Source: Streptomyces varsoviensis
GTDB lineage: Bacteria > Actinomycetota > Actinomycetes > Streptomycetales > Streptomycetaceae
DNA length: 64,000 nucleotides
Assembly: GCF_000718635.1 (NCBI RefSeq)
Contig: NZ_JOBF01000014.1
Location: forward strand, 124,001-188,000
Reading direction: 5' to 3'
The translations under genes were made by a program, and so were the position numbers. Shown one piece after another: positions 16,127 to 25,029 of the stretch; the first letter of the stretch is position 1; every line of letters starts with the position of its first letter. Below the pieces are notes generated by a model, which worked only from the letters and a program-made list of their open reading frames with translations, had not been told where the DNA came from and searched no databases.

Positions 16127-17217
16127 GCAGCCCGACTCGTGGTGCCATGATTCGCTTAATCGGGGCAACTACCGGTGAGGACAACTCGGTACTGCATTAT
16201 GCGTAAGGTTCTTCTGGCGGCGGGTCCGGCGGCGTCGGCATTGCCGGGGCATTTCGCCGGGGCGCGGCCTCCGGCGCCGGGACGAGGCGGCCGCCAGGGC
16301 CCTCGCCCGGCTTTCGCCTGTGGTCATGCCACCGTCACCGGGCCGACGGCGGCGGATTTCCCGGTATAGGCCACGCGGTTCGACCGGGGCCGCTACGACC
16401 AGCGGGGAAGGCGAGTCGTCGCGGGCACGTCAGTAAAGGTATAGGCCATCGGGAATCACGGTCCAGGAGCGTGCGGAAATCGGGGCCGACGGCCCGATGA
16501 AATCATGAGCGCGGATTTGGTACCCCTATCGGGGAATACACGGGGCACTCGGGTAATCCCCTCGGAAGCTTTGGCCGCACCGTCGACGGAACGTACTCGA
16601 CATGATCGGGCCCGTCCGCCCGCGGACCGCGGAAACTCCTGGTGGACGCCGTAGCGGACGTCGAGCGCGCCACCGCGCCGCCGAGATCGGCGGTCCGTCG
16701 GCACCGACTGTCCCGCCGGTGCGCGCGCGGCGCCCGAGGGGGTACCCCTACCCGGCGGCCGGTCGCGCACGACGGGTGCGGCGACGGCCCTTTGATCCGG
16801 GCGGGTTCGTTCGCCGGAAAGAAGACAGAGGAGACAGAGGAGACAGAGCGGAAGAACGCGAAGAGCGGCGAACGGCGCACGTCCTTACCGCGGGCGCCTG
16901 CTCACGGGCCGGGAGAAGGAACGGGCCGGCGAGCCGAACCGGGTTCGCGGGAACCGCCGGGGCGCGCGGAGCGCCATGCCGCAAGGAGCGAAACGGCGGA
17001 CGCTGATGAATCCGGGGTAAACACCCGGGCGAGCGCCCCTGGCGCGCCGCTCTTTGTCGTTCAACGCACGACGAGTTCAGGGGCGTTCGGACGGTATCCG
17101 GGAAATACCCGCGGCCCGCCCGCACGGCCCGTACGCCCTCCCCGCCGCCCCTGCGGATTCCGTCCGGCCGGCCGTTTCGGTCCCCCGCCGTGACCGGCGC
17201 TGGTGCCAAAAGGGGCG
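16127..17217. other. Gene-poor stretch between LAL regulator and StrR-like gene
   Basis: About 1.1 kb with visibly lower GC than its surroundings and no frame with convincing codon bias, RBS and homology. Contents: a 9-bp triple repeat of ggagacaga type (16821-16847), a CCCCTATCGGGG inverted motif (16524-16535) and several weak short frames. It may hold promoters, an undetected RNA or a decayed gene. Confidence 0.5.
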
Positions 17218-20115
17218 CTAGACCGCGCGGAGGCGGTTCTGAGCCGTGCCGTTCCCGCCGCCTTCCGCGTCGCCCGGCCCTGTGGCGTCGAGTCTGAGCT
17301 TCGCCGCGAGGTCCGTGCGGCGCTGCACGTCGAGCTTGCGGTAGACGCGGGTCAGGTGCTGCTCGACGGTGCTGACGGTGATGAAGAGCTTCCCGGCGAT
17401 CTGCCGGTTGGTGTGGCCGCGGGCGGCGAGCGTGGCCACCCGCAGCTCCGCGTCGCTGAGTTCGACGGGCTGCCAGCCGGTGCCGGGCGACCACTGCCGC
17501 CCCACGAGCGGCAGGGAGGCCCCGGCCTCGGCGGCCGCGTCGGCGGACCGCGGCCCGTACGCGGACGGTTCGGCGCCGCTCTCCCGCATGAGCTGCTGCG
17601 CCTTGCGCGCGAGCGTCCGCGCCCGGCCCTCGTCGCCGAGGTCCCGGTGCGCGCGGGCCAGCGCGTCCATCGCGCGGGCCAGCTCCAGCCGGTGGCCGCG
17701 CTCGCGGAGTATCTCCACGGCCTCGCCGAGGAGCCGGGGCCGCCTGCCGGGCTCGGTGACGGCCGCGAGCACCCGCAGTGAGACCCCGCGCGTCCAGGTG
17801 CGTCCCGCGCCGCCGCGCGCCAACTGCTCCTCCGCGAGCGCCCGGGCGCGCCGCTGGTCGCCCAGCGCCAGATACGCCTGGGCGGCGTCGGTGCGCCACG
17901 GTACGAGCGCGGAGAGGTCCCGATCCCAGCCGGCCATCAGGTCGCCGCAGGAGCGGAAGTCGTCGAGCGCCGCGTACGGGCGTCCAGCCGCGAGGTAGAA
18001 GTGGCCGCGGGCCCAGAGGTAGAGCAGCCCGCCGGGGCTGTGGAAGGCCGCGTCGGGCACGGGGATGCTCAGATGGCCTGCCGCCTCGTCGAGGCGGCCC
18101 ATGGCGGTCTTGGCGTACAGCAGGGCGGCGACGGGGGTGGCGATGGCGGCTCCCCACTCCTCGGGGGAGACGAGGGTGAGCGCCGTGTGCGCCGACTCCT
18201 CCGCCGCGGCGAGTCTGCCGAGCCGGATCTCGACGAGCGCCTTGGCGCCGGCGAATATCGACTGCCACATGGGGGCCCGCCGCTCCGTGGCCTCCTTGAG
18301 CAGGGCGTCGCACCAGGAGGCGGCGCGGTCGAGGCCGTCGGCGAAGAGGAGGGCGGCCAGGGCGGCGGTGACGGCCGGGAGCGTATGGTCCGCCAGCCGG
18401 GTGTCGCGCAGCAGCCGCTCCGCGCGGAGCACCACGTCGCCGCCGGGGCCCCGCTCCAGCGCCCCGTGCAACAGGGCGGCGGCCCGTTGCTGCGAGGTCT
18501 GGGCCGGGGTCGGGTCCCGCCGGCCGCCGGGCGCGCGGCCCGGGACCGGGAGGCCCGAGAACCCCGGGTAGCTATAGGCGGCCCACAGCCGCAGGAACCC
18601 CAGCTCGCGCGGTCCCCCGCCGGGCGCCCCGGGCCCGCCGTCGGCCTCCGGGTCCATGACCATGTCGTCGGCGTCGAGGGCATCGAGAACGTCGAGGACT
18701 TCGACGGCCGTGCCCACCTGTCCGAACCAGAGCAGATAGCCGACCAGCGCCCTGGCGTCGCGGCCGTCGAGGCGTCCGGCGAGCGCGGCCGCGGTGAGGC
18801 CGGGCAGGTACGGGGCGGCGGCGGACGGGCTGACGCGCCAGCCGGTGCGCAGCAGGGCCGCCCTGATGGCGAGGGTCCGCTCCTCGTCGGCGCAGATGTC
18901 GTGGGCGACGCGCAGGCAGTCCAGGGCCAGCCCGGCCGCGTCATCGGCGAGCGCCTGGTCGGCCGCCGCCAGCAGGGTGGGCAGTACCCAGGGCTCGTCG
19001 ACGGGCTCGGCGACGATCAGGTGCCGGGCCAGCGCGGTCGGCGGCTGCCCGTGCGCGTACAGCACGCGGGCGGCGCGGGCCTCCAGCCGGGCCCGGTGCG
19101 GGGGTTCCATGCTCCGCAGCACGGCGGCCCGGCCCGCGTCGTGGCGGAACCAGCCGCAGCTCAGCAGCCCCATCTCGGTGAGCGCGGTGAGGCCGCGGGC
19201 GACCGGTTCGGGGCCGGTGCCGAGGACTTCGGCGAGCTGGGACTGGGCGGTGCGCGGGCCGAGCACCGCGAGCGCCCAGGCGGCGTCGCGGGTCGCGGGG
19301 TCGCTGCGGTAGAGGCACGCCGTGACGGCCTGCTCGAACGCCTCGCCCGGCACCAGTTCGGCGGAGCGGGCGCGGTCGGCGGCGTGGTAGTCCTCCAGCA
19401 GCGCCCGGAGCAGCAGCGGGCTGCCGCCGCTCAGCCGGTGGAAGTCGGAGACCAGGGGTCGGGCCCGCCAGCCCTCCTGCCCGGCGGCGATCATCTCCGT
19501 GACGCCGCGCCAGGGCAGCAGGTCGAGCCGGAGCGGGCGGCAGTTGGGGCGGCGCAGCAGCTCGGTCCGGAACCGCGGGTCCGCGGCGGGGAAGCTGCTG
19601 CTCTCGGCGAGGACCACCAGCATGCGGCTGACGTCGAGGCGGCGCGTCAGGTAGCGGACGCAGTCCAGGGAGTGGGCGTCGGCGTGGTGCACGTCGTCGA
19701 CGACGAGGACCACGGGGCGCTTACGGGCCTGGGCGAGGAGGATGCCGCAGAGCCGGGGGAAGACGTCGATGGCCACTTCGGTGGGGATGGTGCCCTCGGC
19801 GCCGCGCACCGGGGCGGTGGCCGCGACGCGGTTCAGCAGCCGGGCGGCGCGGTCGGCGTCGGCGGTGGGCAGGTCCGCGCCGAGCAGCAGTTGGCGCAGC
19901 ACGCCGAGGGGCTGGTCGTGGGCGGCGCCGGCCGCCGTGGCGCGCAGCAGCAGCGCGCCGGTCTCCGCGGCGCGTTCCCCGAACGCGTGCAGCAGTGCCG
20001 TCTTTCCGCCGGCCACCGGGCCGCTGACCCAGGCCACCCCGCCGTGCCCGGCGGCGCAGGCGTCGAGCATGTTCCCCAGCGCCGAAAGTTCCTTGTCGCG
20101 TTCCACCAACCTCAT
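17218..20115 (-). CDS. LAL-type LuxR transcriptional regulator (large ATP-binding)
   Basis: 965 residues. The AAA/NB-ARC-like ATPase module starts at the N-terminus with Walker A GPVAGGKT (32-39), Walker B-like VVLVVDDVHHADAHSL (about 135-150) and a sensor region with arginine-rich LLRRPNCRPLRLDLLPW. A long helical TPR-like middle follows. The last 80 residues carry a LuxR HTH: LSDAELRVATLAARGHTNRQIAGKLFITVSTVEQHLTRVYRKL. LAL proteins are ATP-dependent activators, often of secondary-metabolite clusters. No biosynthetic cluster touches it except the hmaS/mbtH set 1.5 kb downstream. ATG 20115 has a weak GGTGAAA upstream; 521 gene-free bases precede it. Confidence 0.93.
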   Translation of the reverse strand: MRLVERDKELSALGNMLDACAAGHGGVAWVSGPVAGGKTALLHAFGERAAETGALLLRATAAGAAHDQPLGVLRQLLLGADLPTADADRAARLLNRVAATAPVRGAEGTIPTEVAIDVFPRLCGILLAQARKRPVVLVVDDVHHADAHSLDCVRYLTRRLDVSRMLVVLAESSSFPAADPRFRTELLRRPNCRPLRLDLLPWRGVTEMIAAGQEGWRARPLVSDFHRLSGGSPLLLRALLEDYHAADRARSAELVPGEAFEQAVTACLYRSDPATRDAAWALAVLGPRTAQSQLAEVLGTGPEPVARGLTALTEMGLLSCGWFRHDAGRAAVLRSMEPPHRARLEARAARVLYAHGQPPTALARHLIVAEPVDEPWVLPTLLAAADQALADDAAGLALDCLRVAHDICADEERTLAIRAALLRTGWRVSPSAAAPYLPGLTAAALAGRLDGRDARALVGYLLWFGQVGTAVEVLDVLDALDADDMVMDPEADGGPGAPGGGPRELGFLRLWAAYSYPGFSGLPVPGRAPGGRRDPTPAQTSQQRAAALLHGALERGPGGDVVLRAERLLRDTRLADHTLPAVTAALAALLFADGLDRAASWCDALLKEATERRAPMWQSIFAGAKALVEIRLGRLAAAEESAHTALTLVSPEEWGAAIATPVAALLYAKTAMGRLDEAAGHLSIPVPDAAFHSPGGLLYLWARGHFYLAAGRPYAALDDFRSCGDLMAGWDRDLSALVPWRTDAAQAYLALGDQRRARALAEEQLARGGAGRTWTRGVSLRVLAAVTEPGRRPRLLGEAVEILRERGHRLELARAMDALARAHRDLGDEGRARTLARKAQQLMRESGAEPSAYGPRSADAAAEAGASLPLVGRQWSPGTGWQPVELSDAELRVATLAARGHTNRQIAGKLFITVSTVEQHLTRVYRKLDVQRRTDLAAKLRLDATGPGDAEGGGNGTAQNRLRAV

Positions 20116-20636
20116 GAGCTGGTTTCACCCCCGAGTGCTGACTGCCGATCCGTGCCGTGGCCCTTGTCGCGCGTGGGTCCGGCGCCGTGTGGTGAGGCGC
20201 GGCGGCCGGAGCCGTTCGTGCCGCTTCGGCCCGCCGTGGTGTGCGGCGGGGGCGACGGCGGCGGTGAAGGTGGGAATGGTCCGGGAGGGGTGGTCGGTGG
20301 GCTTGCGCTTTCGCCCGGTGGCGGTACGGTCGGCCCGTGCGCGGTTCGGCGTCGGCGGCCGGTCGGCCGGCCGATCGCGTCCGTGGTGGCCACGGTCCGC
20401 GTCCGTGACGGCCACGGCTCCGGCGGCGCCGTCCCCTGCCGGCGCCCTGCCCCACCCCGTCATCCACCTATTTTTGCCTGCGCCTTACCTGGTCGCCAGT
20501 CCAATCGTGAAACAGTTTCGGGAGCTTGGGATTCCGCGCGGCGTGCTGTACGGCGGGGGCGGGCGCACAGCACGCCGGGGGCCGGGCGCCACCGGGCGCG
20601 GCGGCGGGGCCGTCACGGATCGCGGGCGACAGGCCG
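20116..20636. other. Upstream region of LAL regulator
   Basis: 521 bases without a supportable gene. The only notable element is an 11-base palindrome gaaacagtttc (20509-20519) in a less GC-rich pocket (20460-20530) that probably contains the LAL promoter. The remainder is GC-rich. Confidence 0.4.
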
Positions 20637-21452
20637 TTACGGCTTGCGGGCCACTCCCGCGTACAGGGAGACGGCCGCGTCGGTGATCTCGGGGCCGAGC
20701 TGGGCGCCGTCGTTGTGCCAGCGGTGCGGGACCTGTACGCCGGGTTCGAGGAGTTCCAGGCCGTCGAAGAATCGTTCCACCTGCTCCTTCGACCGCACGC
20801 GGGCGGGGATGCCGCTGCGGTGGTAGATGGAGATGACCTTCTCCCACGTCTCCGGGTCGAAGTCGGGCGTGCAGTGCGAGAGCACGAGGTAGCTGCCCGA
20901 GGGCAGGGCGTCGACGAGCCCCTGGACGATCTCGTACGGGCCGTCCGAGTCGGGGATGAAGTGCATCAGCGCGTTGAGCGACATGGCGATCGGCTGGTCC
21001 ATGTCGAGCGTGGCGTGCAGTTGGGCGGCCTTCAGGATGGACTCGGGCTCGCGCACGTCGGCGTGGATGTACTCGGTGCGGCCCTCGGGGGTGCTGCGCA
21101 GCAGGGCCTGCGCGTGGATCAGCACGATGGGGTCGTTGTCCGCGTAGACGATCTTCGCGTCGGGGGCCACCTCCTGCGCCACCTGGTGCAGGTTGGGGGT
21201 GGTGGGGATGCCGGTGCCGATGTCCAGGAACTGCCGGATGCCGGCCTCGGCGAGCACCCGGGTGGCCCGGTGCATGAACAGCCGGTTGGTCTGGGCGCAG
21301 GTCTTGATGCCGGGGAAGACCGCCTCGACGTCGGCCGCGGCCAGCGCGTCGACGTCGTAGTGGTCCTTGCCGCCCAGGTAGTAGTCGTACATGCGCGCCG
21401 GGTGTGGCTTGCTGGTGTCGATGGTGCCGGGTGCGCTGCCGGTTTCGGCCAT
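20637..21452 (-). CDS. SAM-dependent methyltransferase of the DUF574 / Methyltransf_19 family
   Basis: 271 residues. The opening 'IDTSKPHPARMYDYYLGGKDHYDVD' is the hallmark of this actinomycete family. The SAM motif I region is FLDIGTGIPTTPNLHQ, with the acidic loop IVYADNDPIVL and motif HADVREPESIL. Members are numerous in Streptomyces; substrates are mostly unknown. It is followed at 21553 by a DUF397 gene on the same strand but separated by 100 bases. A GGAGGG lies 9 bases before the ATG. Confidence 0.88.
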   Translation of the reverse strand: MAETGSAPGTIDTSKPHPARMYDYYLGGKDHYDVDALAAADVEAVFPGIKTCAQTNRLFMHRATRVLAEAGIRQFLDIGTGIPTTPNLHQVAQEVAPDAKIVYADNDPIVLIHAQALLRSTPEGRTEYIHADVREPESILKAAQLHATLDMDQPIAMSLNALMHFIPDSDGPYEIVQGLVDALPSGSYLVLSHCTPDFDPETWEKVISIYHRSGIPARVRSKEQVERFFDGLELLEPGVQVPHRWHNDGAQLGPEITDAAVSLYAGVARKP

Positions 21453-21552
21453 GGGTGTCCGCCCTCCGTGCTCAGGAGTGATGTGTCGGGTGTGGGTGCC
21501 GCCGGTGGTCCGGGCGTGCCGGGGCGCCGGGGGCGGGGGTGTCGCGGGCCGG

Positions 21553-21786
21553 TCAGTGGACGAGGAAGTCCGCTTCGCCGGCGCGTGCGCCCTGGATGAA
21601 CGCCTTGATCTCGGCCTTGGTGTAGATGAGGGCGGGACCGTCGGGGTCGGTGGACTGGCGCACGGCGATGTGGCCGTCGGAGAGCTTCTTCGCCTCCACG
21701 CAGCTACCGCCGTTGGGGCCGCTCCAGGGCTTGTGCCAGCCCTCGGTGCCGAGGGCGTTGGCGGGCATTCCGTTGCGGATCTCCAT
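21553..21786 (-). CDS. DUF397 domain protein
   Basis: 77 residues matching the DUF397 pattern: W-HKPWSGPNGGSCVEAKKL, then HIAVRQSTDPDGPALIYTKAEIKAFIQGARAGEADF. DUF397 genes usually follow an XRE/DUF5753 regulator, as here, and are thought to work with it in a toxin-antitoxin-like or regulatory pair. A GTG at 21795 that overlaps the regulator's stop as GTGA could also be used; ATG 21786 has GAGGAG 11 bases upstream. Translation is coupled either way. Confidence 0.9.
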   Translation of the reverse strand: MEIRNGMPANALGTEGWHKPWSGPNGGSCVEAKKLSDGHIAVRQSTDPDGPALIYTKAEIKAFIQGARAGEADFLVH

Positions 21787-21791
21787 CTGCG

Positions 21792-22652
21792 TCACAGCTC
21801 CTCTCTCAGGTCCTTGAGGATGGTCCTGGTCTGCTCGAAGGAGGCGGCCTGGACCGCCATGTGGTCCAGGGCCTCGATATAGGCCGCGACATCGGGTCGG
21901 TCGTCGAGGTACCCGGCGCCGGTGAGTCCCTCGGTGTAGATGACATCGGGCTGTTCGCGCAGCCGGCAGCGGAACAGATGGAAGGGTCCGAAGGCGCCGC
22001 GGTGCGGTCCGGCCGCGAAGGGCATGATCTGGAGCCGGACGTTGGGCCGCTGGGAGACCTCCAGGAGGTGGTCGATCTGGGCGCGCATCACGTCGGGCCC
22101 GCCGACCGGGCGGCGGAAGACCGTCTCGTCCAGGACGGCCCACACGGTGGGCGCGTGGTCCGTGGTGAGCAGGTCCTGGCGCTTGATGCGGAAGGCGACG
22201 CGGCGTTCGAGCTCGGCGGTGTTGCCGTCGGAGCCGACCGTCAGGACGGCGCGCGCGTAGTCCTCGGTCTGGAGCAGGCCGGGGACGTAGTGCGGCTCGT
22301 ACGAGCGGATCAGCTCGGCCGCGTCCTCCAGGCTGACGTAGGCGCTGAACCAGTCCGGCAGGACGTCGCGGAACCGGTGCCACCAGCCGGGCTTGTTGGC
22401 CTCGCGGACCAGGGCGAGGAAGTCCTCGCGCTCCTCCTCGCTCAGCCCGTACCGCGCCACCAGCTCCTTGACGTAGGGGATCTTGAGCCCTACCTCGGCC
22501 TTCTCCATCCTGCGGATGGTCTGGTGGGTCACGTCGATGGCCGCGGCGGCCTCTTCGAGCTCCAGCCCGGCGCGCTCCCTGAGCCCTCGGAGCTGTATGC
22601 CGAGTACCAGCCGCAGGACGGTGGGCGCGCTGCCTGTCCGCGCGTCACCCAT
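21792..22652 (-). CDS. XRE-family regulator with DUF5753 domain
   Basis: 286 residues from ATG 22652, which has GAGGAGGT 5 bases upstream. The N-terminal HTH is LRGLRERAGLELEEAAAAIDVTHQTIRRMEKAEVGL. The DUF5753 part follows with 'SYEPHYVPGLLQTEDYARAVL' and 'LLEVSQRPNVRLQIMPFAAGPHRGAFGPFHLFR'. Such proteins with a downstream DUF397 partner and a divergent HATPase gene form a recurrent Streptomyces unit that influences development and antibiotic production. Confidence 0.93.
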   Translation of the reverse strand: MGDARTGSAPTVLRLVLGIQLRGLRERAGLELEEAAAAIDVTHQTIRRMEKAEVGLKIPYVKELVARYGLSEEEREDFLALVREANKPGWWHRFRDVLPDWFSAYVSLEDAAELIRSYEPHYVPGLLQTEDYARAVLTVGSDGNTAELERRVAFRIKRQDLLTTDHAPTVWAVLDETVFRRPVGGPDVMRAQIDHLLEVSQRPNVRLQIMPFAAGPHRGAFGPFHLFRCRLREQPDVIYTEGLTGAGYLDDRPDVAAYIEALDHMAVQAASFEQTRTILKDLREEL

Positions 22653-22947
22653 ACAGCACCTCCTCAACTCTCCGGCACATCATGCCCTGCGCGAGGGTGA
22701 TGAGGATAGAAGCAATCTGGGATTGCCTTCCTGAAATTATCAGGTTGACCGCTTGCCAGTTGACTGTGTCGGCACCCATAGTGATCGAGTGGCGCACCTC
22801 ACGAACCACGCGCAGTCCACGCCAACGAGCCGTCCGCACGGTCGAGTTCTCCTGCCGGTAACCGACACGCCGATGCGCGCCGTGGCCTGCCGGGCTGGAC
22901 CGCGAGGCCGTCGACAGACCCGCCCCCTCCGCTGGAAGGCGCTCCTC

Positions 22948-23394
22948 GTGCATGTTTCGCCCCCCACCCCGCAGTCGCACCAGCACCAGCACTCGCACGA
23001 GCGGGAGGAGGTCTTCCTGCTGCCGAGCCGCACGACGTCCGTGGCCGAGGCGCGGCACCGCACCCGCCAGTGGCTCGACCGCTGCGCCGTCCCCGACGGG
23101 ATATGCGCGGCCGCGGTCCTCGTCGTCTCCGAGCTGGTGACCAACGCGGTGGTCCACACGGACAGCGACCGGATCTCCTGCCGGGTCCGGGCGGACACCG
23201 CCCAGGTCCGCCTGGAGGTGCGGGACAGCGGCTCGGGGCGACGCGGCCCCCGGCAGCGGAGCGCGGGCCCGGACGCGGAGACGGGCCGCGGGCTGCTGCT
23301 GGTGGGGAGCGTGGCGGACGCGTGGGGGGTGGCCGCCCCGGAGCACAGCACGGGCCACACGGTGTGGGCGACGCTGCGGATCACGGACGCCTGA
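22948..23394 (+). CDS. HATPase_c anti-sigma-factor-like ATP-binding protein
   Basis: 148 residues from GTG 22948, preceded by GGAAGG at 8 bases. The Bergerat-type N box is LVVSELVTNAVVHTDS, the G1 box VRDSGSG, and G2 ETGRGLLLVGSVADAWGV; this is the serine-kinase/anti-sigma (RsbW-like) fold common in Streptomyces. No sigma partner is adjacent. It is divergent from the XRE/DUF397 pair. A His/Gln-rich N-terminus (HQHQHSHE) is unusual. Longer in-frame starts back to 22753 exist but are compositionally poor. Confidence 0.88.
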   Translation: MHVSPPTPQSHQHQHSHEREEVFLLPSRTTSVAEARHRTRQWLDRCAVPDGICAAAVLVVSELVTNAVVHTDSDRISCRVRADTAQVRLEVRDSGSGRRGPRQRSAGPDAETGRGLLLVGSVADAWGVAAPEHSTGHTVWATLRITDA

Positions 23395-23500
23395 CGGCTC
23401 CGCTGCGCCCGCAGGACGTACGGGGGCCCGCGGGACGTACGGGGGCCGGCGGGCGTACGGCGGCGCCGGAGGTACGGGCCCGGCGCGGCCCGACGGTTCC

Positions 23501-23536
23501 GCACTTGCGCGCACTTCCGCACTTGCGCGCACTTCC
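23501..23536. repeat. 18-bp tandem duplication in a convergent intergenic gap
   Basis: gcacttgcgcgcacttcc occurs twice head-to-tail (23501-23518, 23519-23536), followed by gtgctcccgtgctcccg. It lies among CGTACG-rich sequence (23410-23570) between the HATPase gene and the permease gene. No gene is apparent. Confidence 0.9.
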
Positions 23537-23630
23537 GTGCTCCCGTGCTCCCGCAGGGCGTACGGTCACGGCGGCCGGGCCCCGGCCGTCCGTACCGACG
23601 GTCCCGCGCGCCCGCGGCCCGTACGTGCCC

Positions 23631-24893
23631 TCAGCCGCCGACGGCGCGGAGCATCGCCCACAGGGCGGCGGTGGAGGCGGCGAGGGTGGCCGGGACGGTC
23701 AGCAGGCCGAGACGGGTGAACTCGCCGAGGCCGGGTTCGGCGCCCCGCTCGCGCAGGACGCGCCGCCACAGGAGGGTGGCCAGGGACCCGACGTACGTGA
23801 GGTTCGGGCCGAGGTTGACGCCGATGAGGACGGCGAGCACGGGGCCGGGGCCGGCGGGGGCGGCCAGCGGCAGCAGGGCCAGCACCGCGGGCAGGTTGTT
23901 GATGACGTTGGCGAGGACCGCGGCGAGGGCGGCCGTGGCGAGGAGTTCGGGGAGCGAGCCGCCGTCCGGCAGCAGCCTGCCCATCGCGGTGCCGAGGCCG
24001 CCCGCGACGACCGCCTTCACGACGATGCCGAGCGCGAGGACGAACAGGCAGAACAGCGGGTTCGCGGCGCGTACGAGGGCGGGCACGGTGGTCCGGCGGC
24101 GGAGCAGCGCGCGCACCCCGAGGACGAGCGCGCCGCCGAGCGCGGCCCAGGCCGGGTTGGCGTCGGCGAAGGACGTGACGACGAAGCCGCCGAGCGTCAG
24201 GGCGAGGACGACGAGCGTGAACGCGGGCACGGGCGGCGCGGCGGGCTCGTCGGGGGGCCGTACGGGGTGCGCGCCGTTCGTCAGGTCGGCGCGGAAGAAG
24301 CGGCGGAAGACCGCGTACTCGACGGCGATGGCGGCGAGCCACGGCAGGGCCATCAGCGCGGCGAAGCGGGTGAAGGTCAGGCCGCTGGCGGCGAACGCCA
24401 GCAGGTTGGTGAGATTGGAGACCGGCAGCAGCAGGGACGCGGAGTTGGCGAGGTGCGCGGTGGCGTAGGCGTGCGGCCGGACGCGGGCGCCCACCCGGGC
24501 GGCGGTCGCGAAGACGACGGGGGTCAACAGCACCACGGTGGCGTCCAGGCTGAGCACGGCCGTGACGACGGCCGCCACCGCGAAAACGCCGCCCAGCAGC
24601 CGCCCCGGACTGCCGCCGCCCCGCCGCGCCACCGCGTCCCCGGCGGCCGCGAAGAGCCCGTCGTCGTCGCAGAGCCGGGCCAGCGCGAGCACCGCCGCGA
24701 GGAAGCCGACGACGGGCAGCAGGGTGCGGGTCTGCTGCCACGCGTCGGCGGGCGACACCGCGCCGATGGCGACCACGACGGCCGCCGCGGGCACGGCCGC
24801 CACCGCCTCCGGCAGCCCCCGGGGCCGTACGACCGCGAAGGCCAGCACCGCCAGCAGCAGAAAAACCGCGACCGTCTCGTGCACGGCGCTCAC
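23631..24893 (-). CDS. SLC13/ArsB-like ion permease
   Basis: About 420 residues from GTG 24893, with roughly 11 hydrophobic helices. The pattern 'NSASLLLPVSNLTNLLAF' and 'NVINNLPAVLALLPLA...IGVNLGPNLTYVGSLATLLW' is the paired re-entrant NxxN signature of the ion-transporter (ArsB/NhaD, SLC13) superfamily. It transports an anion or arsenite by proton/sodium coupling; the substrate is unknown. It follows the xdhC gene by 136 bases on the same strand, which could make it the last gene of the purine operon, but arsenic resistance genes are absent. Confidence 0.8.
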   Translation of the reverse strand: MSAVHETVAVFLLLAVLAFAVVRPRGLPEAVAAVPAAAVVVAIGAVSPADAWQQTRTLLPVVGFLAAVLALARLCDDDGLFAAAGDAVARRGGGSPGRLLGGVFAVAAVVTAVLSLDATVVLLTPVVFATAARVGARVRPHAYATAHLANSASLLLPVSNLTNLLAFAASGLTFTRFAALMALPWLAAIAVEYAVFRRFFRADLTNGAHPVRPPDEPAAPPVPAFTLVVLALTLGGFVVTSFADANPAWAALGGALVLGVRALLRRRTTVPALVRAANPLFCLFVLALGIVVKAVVAGGLGTAMGRLLPDGGSLPELLATAALAAVLANVINNLPAVLALLPLAAPAGPGPVLAVLIGVNLGPNLTYVGSLATLLWRRVLRERGAEPGLGEFTRLGLLTVPATLAASTAALWAMLRAVGG

Positions 24894-25029
24894 GGGGCGG
24901 GGCTCACGGTGCTCGGTCCTTCCGGCGTCGCGTACGGCCGAACGGCACGGCACGGCTTCAGGTCAACGGCTGCTGCCCGAAGCGTACGAGCTTCGGAGCC
25001 CGGCCGGGGAACCGGCGGCGCGCGGGGGG

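Noticed and set aside
16175..16369. Small protein with signal-like start (MRKVLLAAGPAASALPG)
   Set aside because: Codon use is poor, no RBS is suitably placed, and the remainder is Arg/Pro/Gly noise typical of GC-rich non-coding DNA.
16370..16400. StrR-type binding site
   Set aside because: ggttcgaccg resembles one half-site, but the expected second half at the 11-base spacing is absent.
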